From: Saprospiraceae bacterium | GTDB taxonomy: Bacteria; Bacteroidota; Bacteroidia; Chitinophagales; Saprospiraceae | DNA length: 58,609 nucleotides | NCBI GenBank assembly: GCA_013214355.1 | Contig: JABSSL010000026.1 | Span: forward strand, 1-58,609 | Reading direction: 5' to 3' | Shown: in pieces, positions 50,557 to 58,609 of the stretch | Layout of the letters: every line of letters starts with the position of its first letter | How positions within the stretch are numbered: the stretch's first letter is position 1 | Program-made: the position numbers and the translations under genes | The notes under the pieces: generated by a model | The model's database searches: none | What the model saw: the letters and a program-made list of their open reading frames with translations, nothing else | What the model was told of the DNA's origin: nothing

Positions 50557-51486
50557 TTAGTTTTGATTCTCTAATACGTCTAGGAAGGCGAGCGTCTGAT
50601 CCAAGCTCTTCAGAATAGAGGTATTGCTCTGCGGAGTGACGGGCTGCACCACTACTTGGTATCCAGAAAATAGCAAGTGACAATCAGGGAAAGTTTCCGC
50701 CAGGCGATCAACATAAGTCTGTACGGGTTCTTTGGCAAAAGTCTCCGTAATCATCGTAAATATGAACTCTGGCTTATGAATGTCACAAGCATCCTTCAAG
50801 TCAGAAATTGAGATTTCTTGTCCTAAGTAAACGACCCGGTTTTTCCTTGATTTCAGCAGGTAATGCATGAAGAGCAGACTTAGTTCTTGTCTTTCTCCTT
50901 CTGGCAAGAAAATAATAAACTTATTATGTCCTTCCGCTAAAAGTGGCTCCTTATCAATCGCCACAATCAACTTCTGGCGAATGAGGTAACTAATGAAGTT
51001 TTCCTGTACTGGGTTAATGGAGCCGGTGAGCCAAAGGAGGCTTAATTTGTCTAGAAAAGGATAAATGATTTCGAGCATAGTACGCTCGAAACCAATTTGT
51101 TGAATATTTGTAGAAACGATTCGATCGAACTTGTATTCGTCCATTTCGATCATCGAAATGGTAAGGGCGTCTAGCTGTGTACCGTATTCAAAGTTGATCT
51201 CCGAGATAGCACCCACTTTTTCAGCAATCTCCTCATGTGTCATTTTCGCAATCTTAGAGATCTTGATTCCATTACGATTTAAAAGCGCAATATTTAGTAC
51301 TAGTTTCAAGTCCTTATCCTCGTAATAACGAATATTGGTTTGCGTCCTCTTAGGCGTAATGATCCCGTAGCGCTGCTCCCATATACGGAGGGTATGCGCT
51401 TTTATTCCGGAAAGCTTCTCCAAATCCTTGATTGAATATATCGCCACGTCTATAAGAGATTTTAAATCAACTACTTGCACTGACAT
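50557..51486 (-). CDS. MerR family regulator, CarH/LitR-like, lacking cobalamin ligands
   Basis: A 309-residue protein. Residues 15-85 are a MerR winged helix (IYSIKDLEKLSGIKAHTLRIWEQRYGIITPKRT), followed by the helical B12_binding_2 bundle (110-180) and a Rossmann-like B12-binding domain (188-309, VVYLGQEISISDLKDACDIHKPEFIF). In light-sensing CarH the bundle has W-x9-EH; here W152 and E162 are kept but the histidine is N163. The loop ExHxxG that supplies the lower ligand reads E198-R-Q200-E-L-S203, so the histidine is glutamine. Cobalamin binding as in CarH is therefore unlikely. The protein may regulate by dimer or ligand changes instead. In this phylum such regulators often control carotenoid and light-response genes. 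Confidence 0.85.
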   Translation of the reverse strand: MSVQVVDLKSLIDVAIYSIKDLEKLSGIKAHTLRIWEQRYGIITPKRTQTNIRYYEDKDLKLVLNIALLNRNGIKISKIAKMTHEEIAEKVGAISEINFEYGTQLDALTISMIEMDEYKFDRIVSTNIQQIGFERTMLEIIYPFLDKLSLLWLTGSINPVQENFISYLIRQKLIVAIDKEPLLAEGHNKFIIFLPEGERQELSLLFMHYLLKSRKNRVVYLGQEISISDLKDACDIHKPEFIFTMITETFAKEPVQTYVDRLAETFPDCHLLFSGYQVVVQPVTPQSNTSILKSLDQTLAFLDVLENQN

Positions 51487-51799
51487 TGAACTCTATCGTA
51501 TTCGTTTGATCCTAAATCCTATTGGTAACACCAGTAATATGAAAATGTTTATAGAATTGTAAGTTTGCTGACGAATACTCCGAGGCAGAAGTCTTCACAT
51601 GTACAATCGACGGCTATAAGTTATAATTTTTTATTTAATTTTAAGCTTCTGTCTCGCAATGATAAACCCTTCTTGGATAATCTTTGTGTCTAGCTATAAA
51701 CTACCCGTACGACAACCATTGAGAGATAGTTTGTAGCTATGTATAAATACAAATATTGACTAAGAACCTGATAAAAGCTTTTCCTAAATAAAAATATTT
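51487..51799. other. Leader region of the T9SS cargo gene
   Basis: 313 bp between divergent genes. An AT-rich segment is followed by a 13-bp inverted repeat (51691-51703 and 51727-51739). Both promoters should lie here; TTCTTGGATAATCTTTG (51671-51687) is close to, but not the exact, -33/-7 pattern. Confidence 0.4.
51691..51739 (+). repeat. 13-bp inverted repeat in the 5' region of the T9SS cargo gene
   Basis: TAGCTATAAACTA (51691-51703) pairs with TAGTTTGTAGCTA (51727-51739) with one G-T pair and a 23-base loop, ending 60 bp before the start codon. It could be an operator or mRNA leader hairpin. Confidence 0.4.
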
Positions 51800-54643
51800 A
51801 TGAAGCATCTTTCTTCTTTAGCAACTATTGCGCTTTCCCTGATGATCAGTTCTAGCGCCCTTTTCGGGCAACTTCCCTGTAATTATACGCTTTCTTTGTT
51901 TGATACTTTTGGTGATGGATGGAATGGTGCTTCCGTTATTGTAACAGCAGCTGGACAAACAACAGTCTATACTATCGATGGTGTAAATGATAATGGTAGT
52001 CAACGAATTATCCCTATCCGAGTCAGCACAGGAGATTCGATAAGCATTGAGTTCACTGCGGGTGGTTTTGATAATGAGATTCTTTATGGACTTTTCGATG
52101 GAGAAGGCAATGCTATATTTGCGGATGGTCCCTTCCCAACGGAAGGCGTCGTATATAATGATGAGGTATTATGTCCTAGCTGTCCGCCTGTGCCCGCCGT
52201 TAGAATTGATGATGTGAGAGCCTTTTTTACCGAAATCAGCTGGGATTACAATGATCCTTTTGGTACTTATATCATCGAGGTAGATACAGCTGGTTTTCAA
52301 CAAGGCAGCGAGGGTCCGAGAACACTGAGCGTCAGTGGTCGAAATAGCTTACGGATTCCTGATTTAGAAGAAAACACGGCCTACGACTTCTACATTTTTG
52401 GTATTTGTGCAAACGGTGATACTTCCCAGGTTTCTGGCCCCTTTTCCTTTACTACCCTCTGGGCTAATGACGTAGGGATTATAGGAATTTCTGCCCCCAT
52501 GACGGAATGTGGCATACCTGCGAGTGATTCTGTAGAGGTGATCTTGGCTAATTTTGGCGGTGAACCCCAATCGCTCATTCCTTTCAATTATACCATCAAT
52601 GGCATGTCAAGTGGCGTTTCCCAACCCACTGACGGGTTCTTCACCGGCGTACTAGGAAAAGATAGTACATTCAATATCCCTTTCAAGGCACTTCCTAATC
52701 TAAGTACTCCAGGAGAATACGTAATTACGGCTTGGACAGAACTAGAAATGGATAGTGATACCTTAAATGATACCTTTTCTATCACGATAACTAATATCCC
52801 AATCATCACCAGTTATCCCTACTTTGAGGATTTTGATGAGTGGGGTGGAGGCTGGACCGTAGAAGATTCCAGTAGAAATTCTTCCTGGGCCTATGGACAG
52901 CCTTCTGGTACGGTCATCGATCGAGCCGCTAGTGGTAATGGAGCTTGGGTTACCAATCTCAGTGGCAATTATAATGATGCGGAATTTTCCTACTTGATCT
53001 CTCCTTGTATGGATTTCTCCAACCTTTCCAGCGATCCTACTATTGCCTTTTCTTTACAAGTTTATACGGAGACCTGCTGTGATGAAGCTTGGTTGGAAGT
53101 AAAGACGGAGGCTGATACCATTTGGCGTAAGGTAGGTGTAGCAGATACCGGTATTAATTGGTATAATAATACGGCTAGTGACTGGTGGAATGGCGAAGAA
53201 GCCTTCAATGGCTGGGTAGTAGCCTCTAATACCCTAAGTAACACAGCTGGAGCCGAAGATGTGAGGGTACGCTTTGTTTTCTCTAGTGATGGATCCATCG
53301 GTCGTGAAGGAATGGCGGTGGATAATATCTATATCTTCGAAGAACTAAGCAATGATCTAGCCCTAGTGGCAGCCAACAACACCACGGACGGTTGCGGAGC
53401 GCAGGAGGATCAAGTAACTGTAGATATATTCAATTTTGGCACTGCCGCAGCCTCTGGCTTTGACATCAATTATCAAGTCAATGGTGGTGAGGTAGTGACG
53501 GAGAATGTAGGTACATTTGCTGTAGCTGCTTCTGAGCAGAATACTTATACCTTCACGCAAGGTTTCAATTCTGCTGCAGTCCCCAATAACGATGTGAAGA
53601 TTTGGATCAATCTCCCTGATCAACAAATTGCCAACGATACGATCTCCTTCTCTTTCCCCAGGTATCAAAGTCTACCATTCTCTGAAGATTTTGAATCGGG
53701 TCAGTTATCGGGAGGCTGGAATTTTAACAGCCCTACCAACCCAGTTGTTGGTGCTAACGATCACAACAATCCTACCGCCGTAATCACGGCCAACATATTT
53801 GGTGGAAATCCAGACTTCATCTTGAATTCACCACTATATGGTCCTTTGGCCCCCAACATGTCTTTCTCTTTTGATTATCGCTACTCTCTGTGGAGTGAAG
53901 GAACAGAGCCTCATAACCTAACCACGGACTCCTTATTATTGCAGATCTCAACGGATTGTGGTAGCACTTTCCAGACGATCGCTAAGGTGGACAAAGATTC
54001 TCACGTTTCGACTGCTGAATTCAGACGTATAGGAGCAGATTTGAGTGCATTTGCCGGACTAAGTGCTCAGTTCCGAATCGTTGGAACTTGGGGTAGTGGA
54101 GATTATTGGCTAGACATAGACAACATCAATATTAGGAGTTGTAGCGCCTACGAAGTTAGCGCTACAGTCATGAATGTGACGGAAGATGGTGGCAGTGATG
54201 GCAGCATCAGCCTGAGCCCTAGCGGAGGTCAGGCACCATATATTTATAACTGGTCCACCGGAGAGGCAGAATCCATGATCAGCAACCTAAGTCCTGGAGA
54301 CTATACGGTCAACGTTTTCGATAGTAGAGGTTGTCAGCAGACACTGCAACTAACGGTTGATGTCGGAACGGCCGTGCAAGAAATTGAGACACTAGATGAA
54401 CTGAAGCTAGCTCCAAACCCAACAACGGGGATCAGTTTATTGAGTGCCTCTTTCTCACGCCCAGTTGATATAGAACTTGGACTATTTAACCTTCATGGCC
54501 AACAGCTAAGCCGACGTTCTTATAATAGAACCAGCGTACTCAATCACCCGATAGATCTTTCCAACCTTCCCCGGGGAATCTATCTTATTCGACTTTTAGT
54601 TGATGGACAGATCAATACGCTGAGGTTAGTGAAAGCCAATTAA
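51800..54643 (+). CDS. Secreted multidomain protein with a type IX secretion sorting domain
   Basis: A 947-residue extracellular protein. The signal peptide (1-23) ends at LFGQ. The first unit (about 25-130) is a beta domain with DTFGDGWNGASV; a fibronectin III-like domain (about 130-220), CARDB-like regions (220-335 and 515-610; NDVGIIGISAPMTECG, NDLALVAANNTTDGCG), and two MAM-like jellyrolls (335-515 and 610-790; GGGWTVEDSSRNSSWAYGQP, DYWLDIDNINIRSC) follow, then an SprB-like repeat (790-850, GGQAPYIYNWSTGE). The C-terminus, KLAPNPTTG ... GQQLSRRSYN ... IDLSNLPRGIYLIRL, is a type A T9SS sorting domain. It is probably a cell-surface or secreted adhesin-like protein; no catalytic site is obvious. 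Confidence 0.85.
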   Translation: MKHLSSLATIALSLMISSSALFGQLPCNYTLSLFDTFGDGWNGASVIVTAAGQTTVYTIDGVNDNGSQRIIPIRVSTGDSISIEFTAGGFDNEILYGLFDGEGNAIFADGPFPTEGVVYNDEVLCPSCPPVPAVRIDDVRAFFTEISWDYNDPFGTYIIEVDTAGFQQGSEGPRTLSVSGRNSLRIPDLEENTAYDFYIFGICANGDTSQVSGPFSFTTLWANDVGIIGISAPMTECGIPASDSVEVILANFGGEPQSLIPFNYTINGMSSGVSQPTDGFFTGVLGKDSTFNIPFKALPNLSTPGEYVITAWTELEMDSDTLNDTFSITITNIPIITSYPYFEDFDEWGGGWTVEDSSRNSSWAYGQPSGTVIDRAASGNGAWVTNLSGNYNDAEFSYLISPCMDFSNLSSDPTIAFSLQVYTETCCDEAWLEVKTEADTIWRKVGVADTGINWYNNTASDWWNGEEAFNGWVVASNTLSNTAGAEDVRVRFVFSSDGSIGREGMAVDNIYIFEELSNDLALVAANNTTDGCGAQEDQVTVDIFNFGTAAASGFDINYQVNGGEVVTENVGTFAVAASEQNTYTFTQGFNSAAVPNNDVKIWINLPDQQIANDTISFSFPRYQSLPFSEDFESGQLSGGWNFNSPTNPVVGANDHNNPTAVITANIFGGNPDFILNSPLYGPLAPNMSFSFDYRYSLWSEGTEPHNLTTDSLLLQISTDCGSTFQTIAKVDKDSHVSTAEFRRIGADLSAFAGLSAQFRIVGTWGSGDYWLDIDNINIRSCSAYEVSATVMNVTEDGGSDGSISLSPSGGQAPYIYNWSTGEAESMISNLSPGDYTVNVFDSRGCQQTLQLTVDVGTAVQEIETLDELKLAPNPTTGISLLSASFSRPVDIELGLFNLHGQQLSRRSYNRTSVLNHPIDLSNLPRGIYLIRLLVDGQINTLRLVKAN

Positions 54644-55049
54644 ACTCGGTTATCCTTAGTTAGTTTCAACTCTTTCTGTTTTTAACTGTTTAATCGGAAG
54701 GACGGGCACGAAAGTTAGATTTTGTGCCCTTTCTTTTTGTCGGTAGGAGCCTTTTATGAGATACCATGCGGAAATTTGTAAGATCCTGCCAAATTGCCAG
54801 TAGCACTGTTACTCACATATGTTATAATGTGTTAAAATCAGTTGGCACAAAGATTAATTTACCTTTCTTTAGGTAAAGGCTATCAAAAATAATTTTGGAG
54901 ATAGTCTGAAATACTCGGATGGGAAGATCACACTAAAACGTAGCTGCTTTCGCTAGCAGATAGCAGATCTTTCTGGATGAGGAGCTAGAATGATCATTTA
55001 AGAGTATGTTTAGAAGTCCATCATACTCTAACAGCCAGATACGACATCT
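54644..55049. other. Intergenic region with terminator, T9SS gene to bshA
   Basis: 406 bp. A rho-independent terminator is at 54704-54738. After that no gene, repeat or clear promoter is visible; AT-rich stretches at 54830-54900 precede bshA. Confidence 0.5.
54704..54738 (+). terminator. Rho-independent terminator of the T9SS cargo gene
   Basis: GGGCAC (54704-54709) and GTGCCC (54724-54729) with a 14-base loop, followed by TTTCTTTTTG. Confidence 0.75.
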
Positions 55050-56183
55050 ATGAAGATTGGAATCGTCTGTTATCCCACTTACGGAGGCAGCGGCGTACTA
55101 GCAACAGAACTGGGTATAGGCTTGGCTAAGCGAGGACATGAGATTCACTTTATCACCTATAAGCGTCCTGCCCGCCTGATCACCTTTCAAGAAAACGTCT
55201 TTTATCATGAGGTTTCTGGAGAGGACTATCCCCTCTTTGAGTATGCCCCATATGAGACCGCATTGGCCAGCAAGCTAGTGGAGATAGTCAAATTTGAAAA
55301 GCTAGATCTTTTACACGTCCACTATGCCATTCCACACGCTTCCGTAGCTTACATGGCTAAGAAGATTCTTCTAGCGGAGGGTCGATATGTACCCTTTGTG
55401 ACCACCCTTCATGGAACGGATATCACACTCGTAGGCAACAATAATACTTTTGCTCCCGTCGTCACTTTTTCCATCAACAAATCCGATGGAGTAACCGCCG
55501 TTTCCGAGAGTCTGAAGAAACAAACCTACGATCACTTCAATATACAGAATGACATTAAGGTCATTTACAACTTCATCGACTTCGCTCGATTTCGAAAAAG
55601 CGACAAAGACCATTTCAAGAAGGCCATCGCGCCCAATGGCGAACGAATCCTTGTTCACACCTCCAACTTCCGAAAGGTAAAAAGGGTAGAAGATGTGATC
55701 TATATCTTTAAGGAAGTATATCAGAAAATTCCCAGCAAATTATTGCTCATCGGAGATGGCCCAGAGCGACACCATCTTGAAGAACTCTGCCGTAAAATCG
55801 GACTCTGCCATGAGATTCGTTTCCTTGGTAAGCAAGATGCCATCGAAGAACTCCTAGCCATCGCCGATTTATTCCTGATGCCTTCCGAAATGGAAAGCTT
55901 CGGACTAGCTGCGCTGGAAGCAATGGCCTGCGAAGTACCGGTCATCTCTACAGATGTTGGAGGCTTACCAGAAGTGAATATCCACGGGAAGACCGGTTTC
56001 TTAAGTAAAGTTGGTGATGTGGAATCAATGGCAAAGCACGCTATCAATATCCTGAGTCATGACGAAGTGCTCAATAAGTTTCGCAAGAATGCTAAGGAAC
56101 AAGCCAAGCGCTTTGATATCCACGAAATACTGCCTCAATATGAGGCCTATTATGAGTCTATCTTGAAAACGGCAGTATGGTAA
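55050..56183 (+). CDS. bshA: N-acetyl-alpha-D-glucosaminyl L-malate synthase (bacillithiol synthesis)
   Basis: A 377-residue GT4 glycosyltransferase that joins UDP-GlcNAc to L-malate, the first step of bacillithiol synthesis. Characteristic segments are MKIGIVCYPTYGGSGVLATELG at the N-terminus, of which YPTYGGSGV is the BshA signature, HVHYAIPHA, TLHGTDITLVG, and the C-terminal GT4 site PSEMESFGLAALEAMACEVPVI with E-x7-E. It is cytoplasmic. BshB and BshC are not in the window. It is convergent with the PorZ-like gene. Confidence 0.95.
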   Translation: MKIGIVCYPTYGGSGVLATELGIGLAKRGHEIHFITYKRPARLITFQENVFYHEVSGEDYPLFEYAPYETALASKLVEIVKFEKLDLLHVHYAIPHASVAYMAKKILLAEGRYVPFVTTLHGTDITLVGNNNTFAPVVTFSINKSDGVTAVSESLKKQTYDHFNIQNDIKVIYNFIDFARFRKSDKDHFKKAIAPNGERILVHTSNFRKVKRVEDVIYIFKEVYQKIPSKLLLIGDGPERHHLEELCRKIGLCHEIRFLGKQDAIEELLAIADLFLMPSEMESFGLAALEAMACEVPVISTDVGGLPEVNIHGKTGFLSKVGDVESMAKHAINILSHDEVLNKFRKNAKEQAKRFDIHEILPQYEAYYESILKTAVW

Positions 56184-56265
56184 TGGATAATAGAAGCTAA
56201 CTATTCGTTAAAGATTATACATTACAATTAACATCTTTCACTCTTCATCACACTATTAATCGCCC

Positions 56266-58609
56266 TTAGTGTAAAAGCACAATCTTAGCTACGGCCCCAT
56301 CCGGATTTCCGAAGCCAACATGACGAGGATTACTGGAACTAAACACGAGATAAACGCCCGATTGGGCTCTCCGGCCATTATAATCCGTACCATCCCAAAT
56401 CGCTTGCCCGCCCAGGGCTCTGGTTTCATATACCAATTTACCATTCACGTCTGTGATCTTGACGGTAGCATCTCTTGCTAATCCGCGGATGGTTACATCT
56501 CCAATGAAGTCTGGCCGAACGGGATTGGGGAATACTTCAATATTTGCTTGATTAATTCGAAATCCTTCAATCGCATCCCCTTGATAGGATACTACCCCTT
56601 TATTGGTACCGAAGAATACTTCTCCAGTTTTGTCATTGACTGCAATATCGATAATGGTATTATCAGGCAGAGGTGAGTTTTCGGCGGTAAAACGGGCAAT
56701 GAGCTCTTCTCCATCAGGAGCTAAAAGGAAAACGCCACTAGTCGTTCCCACCCATTTTCGATTGGCACCGTCTACTGCCAGCGCTTGCACACTTTGTGAT
56801 TCCATCAGATAACCATTAAACCCATCATCCCAGGAAACGACCCGGCGGGTTCCTTGGCATTCGGGTTCAAAAGCACTACCGCCACATTCAAAGATGATCA
56901 CCCCATCATCTGTTCCTACCCAAACATCACCTTCAAGATCTGCCACGAGGCAATTAGTTCCATTAGTGGTAAGCGCACTGTTACTTAAATTGAATTCCTT
57001 ACAGCGGTCATCGTTAGGGTCTTCTAATGCACCTTCATTGAAAGCCAAGACACCGGAACTCGCCGTTCCAACAATGAACCATTTTATGCCACTTAGGTCA
57101 ATATCAACATCGAAAAGGGCTGTCTCCCCGCAATCTGCACCAAAAGTTTGCCAATTGCCATCATTATTTAGGCGGGCAATCGGATTGCCATTAAAAGCGG
57201 AGTGATTGCTGATCCATAAATTACCCTCTTCATCAAACACTAAGCCGCTTATTCGAGTCCGCTTTTCATCTCCACGGGCTCGTTCTAGCGGAGAATTATT
57301 AAAGTTGTACATCTGCACAGCTGTACCTTCTTCCGTAAATCTCATTTCTGCCAAACCAGAAAAGAAGGATCCTCCGTATACAATGTCTTCGGTGGGATGC
57401 ACGGCTACGGACAACAGATCAAAGAGGTCATCTTCTGGAGTGGTTTTATCCTCGCCATCCAAGCCACTTGTCAATTGTCGATTATAGGTGGTCCACTGTC
57501 CTTCCTTGAGGCGAAAAAAGCCATGATCAAGGAATAACTGGCTTAGGGTCTGGTTCAATGCTCCAGCAGCTACCCAGACTTCATCATCCTGGACTATGAT
57601 TTGCCAATTTTTTTCTGACCAAGGAGAATTGATAGAAATGAAGTTACAGTTGATGTCGTTAATGCTCTCAATCATGCGATAGTTCCGGAAGTCATCAGCA
57701 AACCAGACCCGGCTCTTTTGGTCTTCAATGGCAAAGTAGGGGACTGCAATGCAATCTGCCGCCAACTCCCCAAGAAGTCCGTTCCCATCAAAATAAAAAA
57801 CTCGACTCCGAGCGCAATCTCTAACACATCTGTATCCTGCCAAAAGATGAACACCCTCCGCAGAAAGATATTCCATCTCCAAACCATCCGGAGCATCATA
57901 GGCTAGTACTGGAGCATCTCCCTCCAAATAAAATAGATCGTGATCTATTCCCAAGTATAGTCGATTTTGGTATACTCCGAGACGTTGACTACTATAGTCC
58001 CCCGGAAAGCCATCTTCCATGCCTTGCAATTCCCAGAGGGTGAAATCCTCAGGAAAAGTAGCATCTTCGTTCAGTTTGTACACTCCTTCCTCCGTAGCCA
58101 TATACATCTGGCCATCATGTACTGCAGTCGCATTCACATCCACTCCGGTGAAGGTAGAAAAGACGAAACGCGCCGTTTTTACATTAAATTTTGAGATACC
58201 GTAGGAAGCGGACAGATATACAATAGAATCATTCTGGACAAAAACATCGTTAACGATCTTGGCTCCAGGGAAGTTGAGAAAATTCTTGATGTTATTGACC
58301 GTAAGAACTTTTCCATCTTGGTATAGATCAATCACACTGTTTTGATAGACCACCATCAAGACTTCCGAGCCAGCAATATATTTCACTAGCTTGATATCGG
58401 CATTACTCAGACCTTCCACCTTGGAAAGGAAATCTGTTGAACGCTCTTCTTTATCAATTAGGAGTATAGACTGGCGAGTGGCAAAGAAGACGGTTTCATC
58501 ATTTTGAGTGACTGAGATTCCATTTTGATAGGGTAAATGGGCCCTCCACTGTCCTAGAGGCATTACATTTTGCCCCATCAATGAAAAGGTAAGCAGTCCT
58601 AATAGTAGA
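56266..58609 (-). CDS. PorZ-like type IX secretion protein, 5' end outside the window
   Basis: At least 780 residues. The reading frame stays open to the right edge of the window: before MGQNVMPLGQWRAHLPYQ the codons encode LLLGLLTFSL, a signal peptide core, so the true start lies beyond 58609 and an internal start at 58581 would be wrong. The body is two beta-propellers (blades like VFVQNDSIVYLSASYGISKF, GQMYMATEEGVYKL, GDVWVGTDDGVIIF, RKWVGTTSGVFLL), then a C-terminal T9SS sorting-type domain (NIEVFPNPVRPDFIGDVTI, IWDGTDYNGRRAQSGVYLVF). The design and the WRAHLPYQNG opening match PorZ, a surface component of the T9SS attachment complex that helps attach cargo to A-LPS. Confidence 0.85.
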   Translation of the reverse strand, partial: LLLGLLTFSLMGQNVMPLGQWRAHLPYQNGISVTQNDETVFFATRQSILLIDKEERSTDFLSKVEGLSNADIKLVKYIAGSEVLMVVYQNSVIDLYQDGKVLTVNNIKNFLNFPGAKIVNDVFVQNDSIVYLSASYGISKFNVKTARFVFSTFTGVDVNATAVHDGQMYMATEEGVYKLNEDATFPEDFTLWELQGMEDGFPGDYSSQRLGVYQNRLYLGIDHDLFYLEGDAPVLAYDAPDGLEMEYLSAEGVHLLAGYRCVRDCARSRVFYFDGNGLLGELAADCIAVPYFAIEDQKSRVWFADDFRNYRMIESINDINCNFISINSPWSEKNWQIIVQDDEVWVAAGALNQTLSQLFLDHGFFRLKEGQWTTYNRQLTSGLDGEDKTTPEDDLFDLLSVAVHPTEDIVYGGSFFSGLAEMRFTEEGTAVQMYNFNNSPLERARGDEKRTRISGLVFDEEGNLWISNHSAFNGNPIARLNNDGNWQTFGADCGETALFDVDIDLSGIKWFIVGTASSGVLAFNEGALEDPNDDRCKEFNLSNSALTTNGTNCLVADLEGDVWVGTDDGVIIFECGGSAFEPECQGTRRVVSWDDGFNGYLMESQSVQALAVDGANRKWVGTTSGVFLLAPDGEELIARFTAENSPLPDNTIIDIAVNDKTGEVFFGTNKGVVSYQGDAIEGFRINQANIEVFPNPVRPDFIGDVTIRGLARDATVKITDVNGKLVYETRALGGQAIWDGTDYNGRRAQSGVYLVFSSSNPRHVGFGNPDGAVAKIVLLH

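Noticed and set aside
50109-50618. 169-residue rightward frame
   Set aside because: An alternative frame of the EamA gene that runs into the MerR gene; composition rich in Cys, Trp and Ser with no family.
58254-58581. Taking 58581 as the true start of the last gene
   Set aside because: The frame continues to the window edge with a signal-peptide core (LLLGLLTFSL) before that point, so the gene is truncated by the window.

Overview
The window is chromosomal DNA of a member of the Bacteroidota, most likely a marine, aerobic Saprospiria/Lewinella-type bacterium. The evidence is two secreted proteins with type IX secretion C-terminal sorting domains (one PorZ-like), a Bacteroidota-type green proteorhodopsin with its blh carotene dioxygenase, BshA, LptC followed by a GldE-like protein, many LytS/LytTR two-component pairs, few Shine-Dalgarno sites, and promoters of the -33 TTG / -7 TAnnTTTG type. 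I saw no IS element, CRISPR array, rRNA or phage module.

Layout: 0.1-6.0 kb is a leftward carbohydrate/acid catabolism cluster (two exported sugar-phosphate-isomerase-like TIM barrels, an enolase-superfamily enzyme, a cytochrome c/beta-propeller lipoprotein). 6.0-10.2 kb holds a transglutaminase-like protein, a lipid A-type acyltransferase overlapping a fatty acid desaturase, and an outer membrane barrel. 10.4-13.5 kb is a leftward operon of a secreted repeat protein, LytS kinase and LytTR regulator. 13.8-15.5 kb is the phototrophy pair blh-rhodopsin. 15.9-18.7 kb has a PcfJ-like protein, a degenerate tRNA-like element and a TauE/SafE permease. 18.9-21.0 kb is a divergent P450/TetR pair with a palindromic operator between them.

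21.3-26.9 kb is the most unusual region: three tightly packed rightward genes, an EAD11-like effector-associated domain protein, an unrecognised 443-residue protein and a 1277-residue nSTAND ATPase. The ATPase carries a single membrane helix, WG-like repeats, a peptidoglycan-binding domain, an L,D-transpeptidase-like region and an acyl-carrier-like domain without its serine. The cassette ends just before a tRNA-Cys gene with a partial 12-bp copy of that tRNA. It looks like an uncharacterised bacterial NLR/STAND conflict or stress-sensing system linked to the cell wall.

27.4-35.0 kb is mostly core metabolism and envelope: a histidine kinase, NadA, LptC, a GldE-like protein, a trans-3-hydroxyproline dehydratase, a TPR protein and an old yellow enzyme. 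35.2-39.4 kb is a translationally coupled YceI / propeller-LytS / LytTR operon preceded by tandem LytTR-like boxes. 39.5-42.1 kb holds rhodanese and GNAT genes divergent from a LysR regulator (paired operators), then a MarR regulator with a four-cysteine tail. 42.3-46.2 kb is a secreted DUF1080 / VOC / PQQ-cytochrome c cluster that may be under the MarR protein.

46.4-58.6 kb contains a methyltransferase, an outer membrane protein, a P1 (DmpA-type) peptidase, an EamA transporter, a CarH-like MerR regulator that lacks both cobalamin histidines, a 947-residue T9SS cargo protein, BshA, and a PorZ-like protein whose 5' end lies beyond the window. Function assignments come from motif recognition by eye; no database search was run.
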